From Eubacterium sp. MSJ-21 (GTDB lineage Bacteria; Bacillota; Clostridia; Lachnospirales; Lachnospiraceae): DNA of 64,000 nucleotides. Both the position numbers and the translations under genes were made by a program. Below the pieces are notes generated by a model, which saw only the letters and a program-made list of their open reading frames with translations, had not been told where the DNA came from and searched no databases. Position 1 is the first letter of the stretch, and each line of letters begins with the position of its first letter. This document shows positions 27,914 through 36,340 of the stretch, in pieces. The DNA lies in assembly GCF_018918185.1 (NCBI RefSeq), contig NZ_JAHLPZ010000002.1, positions 248,001 to 312,000 on the forward strand, given 5' to 3'.

Positions 27914-29227
27914 TCAGTTATACAGATCGTCTGTCTTTTTCTGCACAGTTTTCACGCCTTCCACCGCCTCATCAAGATATGGAAACGCAATGTAATCCTG
28001 CATCGTCAAACCTCCAAGTACAAGCACCGAGTCTCCGGACGTTTTATTTCCAACCTTAATATAGGTCTTCTTCAGTCTGCCATCGACATCCTTCATAACA
28101 TAATAGTTGCTGCCTTCCTGCTTCATAAACGCCTTTGAGAGATAAAAACCTTCGCTGCTATCCTCCGCGCCCGAATTCAGCGTAATTTCCATATACATAT
28201 TCTGACTGACATCCGTTGCATCGTTCAACGCAATCTTGATCGGATAATAGGTTTCCACCTTACCATTGTAATTACTGTAATTATCCTCCGGGAAGGTAGA
28301 TATCTCCGTGATCGTACCTTCATAATTCATCCCGGTATCATAGCAATACATGGATACCGTATCGCCTATTTTCACTGTTGACATTGCAAGTTCTCCAATC
28401 TGGCTTTCCACCAGATATCCGTCCGCAGCACTTATTACAATAGCCGGTTCTCCACTGGACGCCGCCTCATCTGCCGTGGTCACTGTCTTGACAACGCCAT
28501 CAAAATTTGCCAGCACCTCACCGGTTGCATTCTGCATTTCTTCAATCTGAAGCTTTACCTGTGCAATCTCATACTGCGTCTGCATAGATACAATTTCCTG
28601 CTGTTTTTCTGCGATCTGTTTTTTTAACTCTTCTCTGGTTGGCGGTATCTCCGCGTCCGGATCTGTATTCGGATCCGGCTGTGGTGCCGGCTGTGGATCT
28701 GGCTGTGGATCCGGCTGTGGTGCCGGCTGCGGAACCACATCTGAGCCTGTTGCAATCGGTGCCTCTGTTGTTGGTGCCTCTGTTGTTGGTGCCTCTGTCG
28801 TTGGTATGTCCTCCAACGGTGTCGTGTTTTTCAGCTTCTCCAATTCCCGTTTTGCGTCAATGATTGACACTCGCGATAATTCCAGTTCTGATCGTTGCAA
28901 TTCCAGTTGCAGATCATTGGCGGTTGTATCATAGACTAACAGCACATCTCCGGCTTTCACCGTCTGTCCTTCTGTCACCTTAATCTCCGAAACAACCTGC
29001 TTTTTCCCTACATACACCTTCTGTTCCGAATTTACAGTCACGTTTCCGCTCAGTGTACTGCTGTCCCACATATCAGAAGCATTATATCCAATATCACTCA
29101 CAGCATATACACCTGCCGTTTTGCTGTTCTGATTTTTCTGTTTCAGGGTTCGAAGTGTAATATATATACCTCCGAGCACAACCAGACACGCTACAACAAT
29201 TATAATGATTTTCTTAGTCTTATTCAT
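27914..29227 (-). CDS. membrane-fusion adaptor (MacA/HlyD type) with proline-rich hairpin tip
   Basis: 437-residue adaptor. Residues 5-25 are a membrane anchor, 60-100 the first half of the lipoyl-like domain (KVTEGQTVKAGDVLLVYD), 103-136 the first helix of the coiled-coil hairpin, and 198-233 the second. Between them, at the hairpin tip, are about 60 residues of TTEAP repeats and Pro/Gln/Asp runs (QPAPQPDPQP). The C-terminal part holds the second lipoyl half and beta-barrel. In Gram-negative cells the tip meets TolC; without an outer membrane, the tip may reach into the wall. ATG at 29227 follows GGGGGTG; a GTG three codons earlier also fits. It overlaps the ATPase gene end by 8 bases. Confidence 0.9.
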   Translation of the reverse strand: MNKTKKIIIIVVACLVVLGGIYITLRTLKQKNQNSKTAGVYAVSDIGYNASDMWDSSTLSGNVTVNSEQKVYVGKKQVVSEIKVTEGQTVKAGDVLLVYDTTANDLQLELQRSELELSRVSIIDAKRELEKLKNTTPLEDIPTTEAPTTEAPTTEAPIATGSDVVPQPAPQPDPQPDPQPAPQPDPNTDPDAEIPPTREELKKQIAEKQQEIVSMQTQYEIAQVKLQIEEMQNATGEVLANFDGVVKTVTTADEAASSGEPAIVISAADGYLVESQIGELAMSTVKIGDTVSMYCYDTGMNYEGTITEISTFPEDNYSNYNGKVETYYPIKIALNDATDVSQNMYMEITLNSGAEDSSEGFYLSKAFMKQEGSNYYVMKDVDGRLKKTYIKVGNKTSGDSVLVLGGLTMQDYIAFPYLDEAVEGVKTVQKKTDDLYN

Positions 29228-29957
29228 GCACATCACCCCCGATCGTCACAGAATCCGGCATATCTGTCTCATCTGTCTTCGGCTGTGCATCCCCCTCATA
29301 TAATTCTCCATCAATGATTTTCACAATTCGTTCGGCATAAGATGCTATTTCATCTGAGTGTGTGATCATAATAATCGTAACTCCCTGCTTATGCAGCGTG
29401 TCAAACAATTCCATAACCTGCAGCCCGGATTTTGAATCAAGCGCACCTGTAGGTTCATCCGCAAGCAGAATTTTAGGATCTGCCACCATCGCCCGTGCAA
29501 TTGCTACACGTTGTTTCTGCCCTCCGGAAAGCTGTGTCGGTTTAAAATTCAAACGATCACCTAAATCGACCATTTCCAGCATTTCTTTTGCCTTCTGTTT
29601 TCTTTTTCTGACCGATACCTTCGCATACTGAAGCGGAAGTGCCACATTATCCAATGCACTCTGTCTTGGCAGCAAGTTGAAGTTCTGAAACACGAAGCCA
29701 ATCTTCTGATTCCGTACCTCTGACAGTTCTTTATCCTTGCATTTTTCGATTTCCACATCATCAAGCAGATACGTTCCCGAAGTTGGCTTATCAATGCAGC
29801 CTATTATATTCATGAGGGTAGATTTACCTGAGCCGGACGGGCCCATGATTGCCACATATTCTCCCTCTTCCACACAAAGATTGATATCCTTTAGTACAGG
29901 AACTTCCATCGTACCCTGAATATAGTTTTTATAGATATTTTTCAATTCCAGTAACAC
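29220..29957 (-). CDS. MacB/LolD-type ABC transporter ATPase
   Basis: 245-residue ATP-binding subunit. Walker [16 protein letters not shown] (about residue 38), signature [14 protein letters not shown], Walker [13 protein letters not shown] and the H-loop MITHS are all present. It begins at GTG (29957), overlapping the stop of the first adaptor by one base. It lies between two adaptor genes, an order unlike the usual adaptor-ATPase-permease. It should power the permease at 26605. Confidence 0.95.
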   Translation of the reverse strand: MLLELKNIYKNYIQGTMEVPVLKDINLCVEEGEYVAIMGPSGSGKSTLMNIIGCIDKPTSGTYLLDDVEIEKCKDKELSEVRNQKIGFVFQNFNLLPRQSALDNVALPLQYAKVSVRKRKQKAKEMLEMVDLGDRLNFKPTQLSGGQKQRVAIARAMVADPKILLADEPTGALDSKSGLQVMELFDTLHKQGVTIIMITHSDEIASYAERIVKIIDGELYEGDAQPKTDETDMPDSVTIGGDVHE

Positions 29958-31408
29958 TATTGCACCACCTCGCCATCATTCGCCGGGGATGCCTCAGTCC
30001 CATTGTCACTATCCGAATTTTCATCTGTATCCACGTCTTGAGGCATGATTTCATCTTCTGACTCCCCATTATCTTCCATCAGGCTACCATTATCACTTCC
30101 GTTTTCCGTGAATCCATCATCGATCATACCATCCTCATACATGCCGTCACTCATGCTGGCATCCTCATAAGAACCATCATCGATGCCTGTATCATCTGTC
30201 ATAACATCTTCATAGTTATGAGTAACCTTCATACCTGCTTTGACACGTTCTTCCGGATATGCAATATAATCATCCTCCGTCAAACCGGACAGAATCTGGT
30301 ATCGCATCATATTTTCATCATATTCGCCAAGCTCCACCTTGCGCTTCTCAATGTATCCCTTTGCATTTTCTGCCCATACATAGGCACCATCGTCCTCCTG
30401 CATGATATAGAATTCATCCAGCCACAAGCCTTCCTTTACATCTCCCTGTCCATAATCTGCCTCTACGTAGACATGCTGTCCAAGCATCAATCCTTCAGTG
30501 CTGTCCAGGCTGATATAAAATGGATACTTCGTCGCTGTTGTTCCTCCGGAGCCCATCATATAATTATCATTATTATTCCCATTATCTGGATGTTCCAGAT
30601 CTATCTTTGTCACTGTGCCTGTCCATGTTGTATCATCCACTCTGGAACGGATGATCATGCTCTGTCCCTCTGACATGCTTCGTACAGTCAGCTCACTTGC
30701 CGTTGCCTTGATTCTATAATCGCCCTTTGCCATAATGGTGATATACGCATTATCCGTCGAGTCAGTGCCATTATTGGAATTGTTATAACCTGTCTCATCC
30801 GAATTATTGGATGAATTATTCTCATTGATTGTCTTGATGATTCCATCCATCGGAGCCACAACCTTCGTATTCTCCATGGAAAGCTTCTGCCGGTCAATCT
30901 CCAGCTGCTTTGCACTCGCATCATAATTTGCCTGATTCACCTGTGCCTGCAGATTCTGGATCTGGGCACTGTAACCCAACTGTTCTTCCGCCGGTGCGGC
31001 TGCCTTTTCTGAAACCAGAGAAGAAATCTGCTGGTTTAAGGTTGTGATGTTATTGTTGATACTTGTAAGCTCGAGTTCCAGCTGGCGAAGCTGCAATTCC
31101 ATAGACTCCGTATCATACTCAAACAGTACATCCCCCTCTTTTACTTCATCCTCTTCCTTCACATACAATTCTTTTATCTTCTTATCTGCATCACGGTTTA
31201 CGCCCTTTACTTCCTGTGACACCACTGTACCCATATACCGGCTTTCCATCAGGTCATAATTTCCCGTCAGATCCGATACCTTTGTTGCATACACAAGCTC
31301 TTCTGATGTTTTTTCTTTCTTATTATGCAGGACATAATAAACTGTGCCGGCTGCGCCTGCAAGAACAAGCAATACAACAATTAAAATGATGATTCCTTTT
31401 TTCTTCAT
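29957..31408 (-). CDS. membrane-fusion adaptor (HlyD type) with acidic tail
   Basis: 483-residue adaptor, distinct from the second adaptor in the same operon. Residues 4-25 are a membrane anchor. A lipoyl-like half (about 75-100), a coiled-coil hairpin (about 100-180) with an Ala/Pro turn, and the second lipoyl half (VVAPMDGIIKTINEN) follow. An Asn/Ser-rich loop (195-220) interrupts the second half. The final 80 residues are strongly acidic (Asp/Glu, Met, Ser, Asn) and look disordered. GAGGT sets the ATG at 31408; the longer frame from 31450 runs into rarA. It starts the transporter operon 12 bases after rarA. Confidence 0.88.
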   Translation of the reverse strand: MKKKGIIILIVVLLVLAGAAGTVYYVLHNKKEKTSEELVYATKVSDLTGNYDLMESRYMGTVVSQEVKGVNRDADKKIKELYVKEEDEVKEGDVLFEYDTESMELQLRQLELELTSINNNITTLNQQISSLVSEKAAAPAEEQLGYSAQIQNLQAQVNQANYDASAKQLEIDRQKLSMENTKVVAPMDGIIKTINENNSSNNSDETGYNNSNNGTDSTDNAYITIMAKGDYRIKATASELTVRSMSEGQSMIIRSRVDDTTWTGTVTKIDLEHPDNGNNNDNYMMGSGGTTATKYPFYISLDSTEGLMLGQHVYVEADYGQGDVKEGLWLDEFYIMQEDDGAYVWAENAKGYIEKRKVELGEYDENMMRYQILSGLTEDDYIAYPEERVKAGMKVTHNYEDVMTDDTGIDDGSYEDASMSDGMYEDGMIDDGFTENGSDNGSLMEDNGESEDEIMPQDVDTDENSDSDNGTEASPANDGEVVQ

Positions 31409-31419
31409 TTTTCTACCTC

Positions 31420-32745
31420 TTACTTTTCTTTTTTGATCAGGTGAAACCAATCCTGTATACGCTTTTCATATCCAATATCCCCCGGTTTATAAAAGGTTCT
31501 CCCTACCAATTGATCCGGCAGATACTGCTGCTCCACATAATGATTCTCATAATCATGGGCATATTTGTATCCAACATTGCCAAGCTTTGCCGATCCGGAA
31601 TAGTGTGCATCCCGGAGATGTACAGGCACCTGGCAGTTCCCTACATCTTTTACCGCCTGCATTGCATCAAAGATTGCATTCACAACGGAATTACTTTTCG
31701 GTGCGCACGCCACATAAGTTGCTGCCTGTGCTAATATAATCTGTGCCTCCGGCATTCCGACACGCTCCACTGCCTGTGCGCATGCAGTTGCAACCTGAAT
31801 TGCCTGCGGATCCGCATTTCCAACATCCTCACTGGCACAGATCATGATTCTTCTGGCAATGAATGTGACGCTCTCCCCGCCATATAACATCTTTGCCAGA
31901 TAATAAACCGCCGCATCCGGGTCAGAACCACGCATGCTTTTTATAAAAGCAGAGATAATATCATAATGATTATCTCCATCTTTATCATATCGAATCGAAC
32001 GCCTCTGAATACATTCCTCTGCTACAGCCAGATCAATCACAATCTTTCCGGTCTCCGGATTGCGCTCCGTCGATAAAATCCCAAGCTCAACCGCGTTCAG
32101 CGCATGCCGCGCATCCCCTTCTGACATATCTGCCAGAAAATCAACCGCTTTCTCTGTAATCTCCGCATCATAGCTTCCCATTCCCTTCTCAGTATCGGTC
32201 ACTGCACGACGGATCAATGTTTTGATGTTGTCCTTCGACAATGGTTTCAGCTGAAAAATAGAAGAGCGCGATATCAACGCAGAATTCACTTCAAAATACG
32301 GATTCTCCGTTGTCGCGCCTATCAGTATCACTGTGCCATCCTCTACAAACGGAAGAAGATAATCCTGCTGCGCTTTGTTAAACCTATGAATCTCGTCTAC
32401 AAAAAGAATCGTCTTTTTGCCATACATTCCAAGATTGTCTTTGGATTCCTTTACAACCGCCTCGATATCTTTCTTTCCGGCTGTCGTCGCATTCAGTTCC
32501 TTAAATACTGCGCTTGTCGTATTGGCAATCACCATTGCAAGCGTCGTCTTCCCCGTTCCTGGTGGGCCATACAAAATAATCGAACCAAGCTTGTCTGCCT
32601 GTATCACCCGATATAGCAGCTTATCCTTTCCAAGGATGTGCTCCTGTCCCACTATCTCGTCCAATGAAGTCGGTCGAAGCCGCTTTGCAAGCGGAGATTC
32701 TCCCTTCTTCATATTTGTCTCTCTCATATAGTCAAATAAATCCAT
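31420..32745 (-). CDS. rarA: replication-associated recombination ATPase RarA (MgsA)
   Basis: 441-residue AAA+ ATPase of the clamp-loader clade that acts at stalled replication forks. Walker A YGPPGTGKTTLAM (about residue 50), Walker B LFVDEIHRFNKAQQDYLLPF, sensor 1 IGATTENPYFEVN and the arginine finger region SRSSIFQLKPL are visible, followed by the tetramer domain (HYDIISAFIKSMRGSDPDAA). It follows the receiver protein gene by 10 bases; the adaptor gene is 11 bases downstream. Confidence 0.97.
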   Translation of the reverse strand: MDLFDYMRETNMKKGESPLAKRLRPTSLDEIVGQEHILGKDKLLYRVIQADKLGSIILYGPPGTGKTTLAMVIANTTSAVFKELNATTAGKKDIEAVVKESKDNLGMYGKKTILFVDEIHRFNKAQQDYLLPFVEDGTVILIGATTENPYFEVNSALISRSSIFQLKPLSKDNIKTLIRRAVTDTEKGMGSYDAEITEKAVDFLADMSEGDARHALNAVELGILSTERNPETGKIVIDLAVAEECIQRRSIRYDKDGDNHYDIISAFIKSMRGSDPDAAVYYLAKMLYGGESVTFIARRIMICASEDVGNADPQAIQVATACAQAVERVGMPEAQIILAQAATYVACAPKSNSVVNAIFDAMQAVKDVGNCQVPVHLRDAHYSGSAKLGNVGYKYAHDYENHYVEQQYLPDQLVGRTFYKPGDIGYEKRIQDWFHLIKKEK

Positions 32746-32755
32746 TTACTTTTAC

Positions 32756-33145
32756 CTAGATGATTTCAAGCTTACGAATCAAGCTGTCAAACTTCATGAT
32801 ATCAATCGGTTTACACATGTATTCCTCATAATCATCACTCGCATAGCTTGCATCAAACCCTTCATCAAGTGCACTGATCATAATTACTTTACACCGTTTA
32901 TCCCTCGGTGTACCGAGCTTCCGCTCTGCATCACGAATAGACGCAAGTGCCTTATATCCATCAATCTTTGGCATCATGATATCCATGCAGATCAAATCAA
33001 ACCGCTCATTCGTGCTGACTGCATTTACAAATTCATCCACAGCCGCGATTCCATCTCTTGCCAGTACGACCTCACCATACTTTGACAACAGCTTCTGCAT
33101 AAATTTTCCACTTGCCAAATCATCCTCTGCTACCAATACTTTCAT
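32756..33145 (-). CDS. CheY-like single-domain response regulator
   Basis: 129-residue receiver domain alone. The acidic pocket VAEDD (residue 5 on), the phosphorylatable aspartate in CMDIMMPKIDG (about 54), the Ser/Thr MISA (about 94) and the lysine of CKPIDIMKFD (about 112) are all present. No output domain and no histidine kinase is nearby, so its partner must be encoded elsewhere. It lies between the TetR and rarA genes in the same direction. Confidence 0.92.
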   Translation of the reverse strand: MKVLVAEDDLASGKFMQKLLSKYGEVVLARDGIAAVDEFVNAVSTNERFDLICMDIMMPKIDGYKALASIRDAERKLGTPRDKRCKVIMISALDEGFDASYASDDYEEYMCKPIDIMKFDSLIRKLEII

Positions 33146-33173
33146 AAACTGCCTCCCAATCCTTTTCTCACGC

Positions 33174-33797
33174 TTATTTTTTTATCTGAAGTAACTGCAT
33201 CCATTTCTGAATATTATCCATATATTCTTCCTTGAACGACTTCTTATGATAAGAAATTCTGCGATCCAATATATGGCTCATCGCCATACCTGTTACATTG
33301 TTTGCCAACACAGGTGCCGAAATAACGTCTGAAATCTCACCTGCCTCGATTGCTTTCTGAAACAATCCCTCCAGGAATGCCAGACGTTCGGTAATACACC
33401 ATGCAATCTTCTCCCGGGTTTCCACAATGTGTAACAGTTCTTCATACTGCAGCATCAATGTAGATATCGCATAATAATTATCATAATACGTCGCATACGC
33501 TTCGAGATAATCCATCAGTTTTTCTACATTCGATGCATTCTTTGCCTCTACAGTCTGACGAATACGTTCGTCAAACTTGGAATAGGTCTCCACCACCTCT
33601 ATAAGCACTTCGTCAATTCCTCCAAAATACTTATACATAAGTGCCTCTGACATGTTTTCCTTCAGGGCAAGGTTTTTAGTTGTAAGAGCTGATAATCCGG
33701 ATTCGCTGATAATTTCGATTGCAGATGCTATTATTCTGTCTTTTCTTGAAACAAAGCTATCCCCCAATAGTTTTTCCTCTCCGTCCTGTTTTTTCAT
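33174..33797 (-). CDS. TetR family transcription regulator
   Basis: 207 residues: N-terminal helix-turn-helix (about 17-65, DRIIASAIEIISESGLSALTTKNLA, EALMYKYF) and a helical ligand and dimer domain. The ATG at 33797 has no clear binding site. A TTG at 33767 (codon 11) follows GGAGAGG at eight bases and still leaves the whole helix-turn-helix, so the true protein may be 197 residues. It precedes the receiver gene and rarA. A role in controlling the transporter downstream is possible but not shown. Confidence 0.88.
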   Translation of the reverse strand: MKKQDGEEKLLGDSFVSRKDRIIASAIEIISESGLSALTTKNLALKENMSEALMYKYFGGIDEVLIEVVETYSKFDERIRQTVEAKNASNVEKLMDYLEAYATYYDNYYAISTLMLQYEELLHIVETREKIAWCITERLAFLEGLFQKAIEAGEISDVISAPVLANNVTGMAMSHILDRRISYHKKSFKEEYMDNIQKWMQLLQIKK

Positions 33798-33846
33798 ATG
33801 TTCATTCTATGCCATTTACCCTGTTTTGTCAATAAATTACAAAAAT

Positions 33847-33875
33847 AGGAGCCACCTGTTTTTCCGGTGGCTCCT
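33847..33875 (-). terminator. terminator after csp
   Basis: AGGAGCCACC (33847-33856) pairs with GGTGGCTCCT (33866-33875); five T follow on the minus strand. It ends the csp transcript about 105 bases past the csp stop, leaving a long untranslated tail, which some csp genes have. Confidence 0.88.
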
Positions 33876-33981
33876 TCTCTGTTTCACTCAATAAATATAA
33901 CAAATCCCAATTCAAAATTCAGTATAACAATGCATGCAGAATCTATAAAATATAGGTACCCTGTTACTTGATTAAGTTAAA

Positions 33982-34185
33982 CTACTTGATAACAGTTACG
34001 TTTGTAGCCTGTGGTCCCTTCTCGCCATCAACAACATCGAACTCAACCTGCTGATTCTCCTCGAGATTCTTGTAACCTTCCATGTTAAGTCCTGAGTAAT
34101 GTACGAATACATCCTTGCCGTTCTCATCTGTGATGAAACCAAAACCCTTCTGGCCATTGAACCACTTTACTGTACCTTTTGTCAT
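33982..34185 (-). CDS. cold-shock protein CspA family
   Basis: 67-residue single cold-shock domain that binds single-stranded RNA and DNA. Both RNP motifs are present: KGFGFITDE (residues 14-22) and VFVHYS (27-32). GGAGGATTTGTC precedes the ATG. It is monocistronic, with its own promoter and terminator. Confidence 0.98.
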   Translation of the reverse strand: MTKGTVKWFNGQKGFGFITDENGKDVFVHYSGLNMEGYKNLEENQQVEFDVVDGEKGPQATNVTVIK

Positions 34186-34237
34186 GACAAATCCTCCAAA
34201 TTCTAAAATCGCTTTTCATATCTGAAAATGCGTTTTA

Positions 34238-34266
34238 ACAATAGCACACACGCGTTCATTCGTCAA
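34238..34266 (-). promoter_or_regulatory. csp promoter
   Basis: TTGACG (34266-34261) and TATTGT (34243-34238) 17 bases apart on the minus strand. The start point would be near 34230, giving a leader of about 45 bases before csp. Confidence 0.7.
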
Positions 34267-34270
34267 GCAT

Positions 34271-35167
34271 TTATGCTACAATATTTCCTAATTCTTTATC
34301 ATAAAAATAGACTACATCGGACAAAAAATCCATATCGGAAACGACAAACTCATTGACTTCATGCAGTGTGTTTTCCAGCATTTCCTTCTCTTTTTTTGCA
34401 TCTGTAAGACATAACAAAAGCTCATTGACACTGGACGGAACAATGTATACATTTTTTCCCATATGTGCAGCAAACTCTGCTACGACATCCTGATAAATCA
34501 TCATAGTCGCACCATAGATAAATTGCTGATTTGACAAAATATATATGTCCGGTTCGTCCGGATATTCTGTTTCCTGTGGATATCTTGTCTCCAAAAATTT
34601 ATCCAACCGCATCAAAAAAGGCGGAAACAGGCGAATCGTATTTTCCTTTGCTGTCTCATACAGCGCATCCACAGACAAACCACAAGCCTTCAGGTTTTCA
34701 TAATTGATCAATGCAGATGCAATTCCCGTCTGATCCATCCGGACCAGATACCGGAACGTAATTGCCATATCATGAAATGGTATATACGGGCAGTCTGCAA
34801 GTATCTCCCTGTTCCGTTCATAATTTACCAGCCTCAGAAATACATGACTCTCTATCTGATTCATATCAATAGATAACGGTTCCTGCTTCAACAGACTGTT
34901 CTGTATCCGCCGGTATTCCTTTGCAATTGCCTCCAGTGCCTCCGCAAACGGCCGCTGCTGCTGTTTCATATACCTATAATATTGTTCCAGATAAATCGTT
35001 GGGGAAACGCTTTCTCCCTGCAACAAAATCACAAGTCCGACATGCTCAATGCCATTGTTATGGCATACCGTCTCCAGCCGGATACTCTCAATCTCATATT
35101 GCAGAAGATACTCTGCGATACCGCTTGCCACGGCATTACAAAAAGATTTAAAATCCATACGCTCCAT
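34271..35167 (-). CDS. DUF5688 family protein
   Basis: 298-residue cytosolic protein. The pattern SPTIYLEQYYRYMKQ near residue 55, LRLVNYERNREIL near 112 and FHDMAITFRYLVRMD near 130 fits DUF5688, found often in Lachnospiraceae with no known role. No signal peptide or membrane helix. AAGGAG precedes the ATG at 35167; an internal ATG three codons on also works. Monocistronic or with csp behind it. Confidence 0.75.
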   Translation of the reverse strand: MERMDFKSFCNAVASGIAEYLLQYEIESIRLETVCHNNGIEHVGLVILLQGESVSPTIYLEQYYRYMKQQQRPFAEALEAIAKEYRRIQNSLLKQEPLSIDMNQIESHVFLRLVNYERNREILADCPYIPFHDMAITFRYLVRMDQTGIASALINYENLKACGLSVDALYETAKENTIRLFPPFLMRLDKFLETRYPQETEYPDEPDIYILSNQQFIYGATMMIYQDVVAEFAAHMGKNVYIVPSSVNELLLCLTDAKKEKEMLENTLHEVNEFVVSDMDFLSDVVYFYDKELGNIVA

Positions 35168-35275
35168 ATTTAAAACTCCTTTTATTCTAAATAATTTGCG
35201 TAGGAAAATTCAGACCGGACATGTCTGAATGATGACATCCCCTATTATATATTTTTTTTACAAAAGCACAACCAC

Positions 35276-36322
35276 TTACAGCAAAGTTTTTAAAAATGCA
35301 ACAAATAATTGCATTTCTTCATCGGTTCCGATGCTGATACGCAGATAATTATCAATCCGCGGTTTGGCAAAATACCGTACAAATATCTTATTTTCTCTAG
35401 CCTTCTCAAATATTTCTTTTGCCGGAACCGACTTGTGTGTTGCAAACACAAAGTTCGCGCTTGACGGAAGCACGGTAAATCCAAGTGCCTCGATTTCCTT
35501 TACAAACCATGTTCTCGTATTGATAACCTTCTTGACCATCTCCTTGAAATAGTCATCCGCTTTGATTGAGCAGGTTCCAAGCTCGATGCTTGTCAGATCC
35601 ATCGTATAGGAATTATAGGAATATTTGACATCGTTTAAGTAACCGATCAGCTTCTCATTTCCGATTGCATATCCGATACGGAGTCCTGCCATCGAACGAG
35701 ATTTTGAGAAAGTACGGACAACGAGCAGATTGTCAAACTCATCAAGAAGCGGCAATGCTGTCTGTCCACCGAAATCCACATACGCCTCATCCACGATCAC
35801 GATTACATCCGGGTTATGGCTGACGATGTCACGGACAAACTCGACTGGTTCTGCAATTCCGGTTGGTGCATTCGGATTTGGGAATACAACGCCACCATTT
35901 TCGCCGTAATAATCAGATGCCTGAATACGAAATTTCTCATCAAGCGGTTTTCTCTCATACGGAATCCGGAGCATATCTGCCCAGACATCATAGAACGAAT
36001 ATGTAATATCCGGGAAGAAGACTGGCTTTCCCGAATTGAAAAATGTCATAAATGACATGGCTAGTACATCGTCGCTTCCGACACCGACGAACACCTGCTT
36101 TTTATCCACACCGTGATACTGTGCAATCGCCTCAACTAATTTCGTTGCTGCCGGATCCGGATACAGACGCAGATTGGCTAATTCCACCTGCTTATTTAAT
36201 ACCTCCGGTGCCGGCGGATATGGATTTTCATTTGTATTCAGCTTGATAATGTCCTGTTCCTTCGGCTGTTCGCCCGGTACATACGGCACAACCTTTCGTA
36301 TATTTGTTTCCCAGTTTCCCAT
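35276..36322 (-). CDS. hisC: histidinol-phosphate aminotransferase HisC
   Basis: PLP-dependent aminotransferase making histidinol phosphate in histidine synthesis. 348 residues. NPNAPTGIAEP (about 148) and the PLP lysine in RTFSKSRSMAGLRIGYAIG (about 206) with the conserved arginine following fit HisC. No other his genes are adjacent; it sits between the DUF5688 gene and pepD, so it may also act on aromatic substrates. It is 19 bases behind pepD. Confidence 0.92.
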   Translation of the reverse strand: MGNWETNIRKVVPYVPGEQPKEQDIIKLNTNENPYPPAPEVLNKQVELANLRLYPDPAATKLVEAIAQYHGVDKKQVFVGVGSDDVLAMSFMTFFNSGKPVFFPDITYSFYDVWADMLRIPYERKPLDEKFRIQASDYYGENGGVVFPNPNAPTGIAEPVEFVRDIVSHNPDVIVIVDEAYVDFGGQTALPLLDEFDNLLVVRTFSKSRSMAGLRIGYAIGNEKLIGYLNDVKYSYNSYTMDLTSIELGTCSIKADDYFKEMVKKVINTRTWFVKEIEALGFTVLPSSANFVFATHKSVPAKEIFEKARENKIFVRYFAKPRIDNYLRISIGTDEEMQLFVAFLKTLL

Positions 36323-36340
36323 AAGTCTCGTTCCTCCAAA

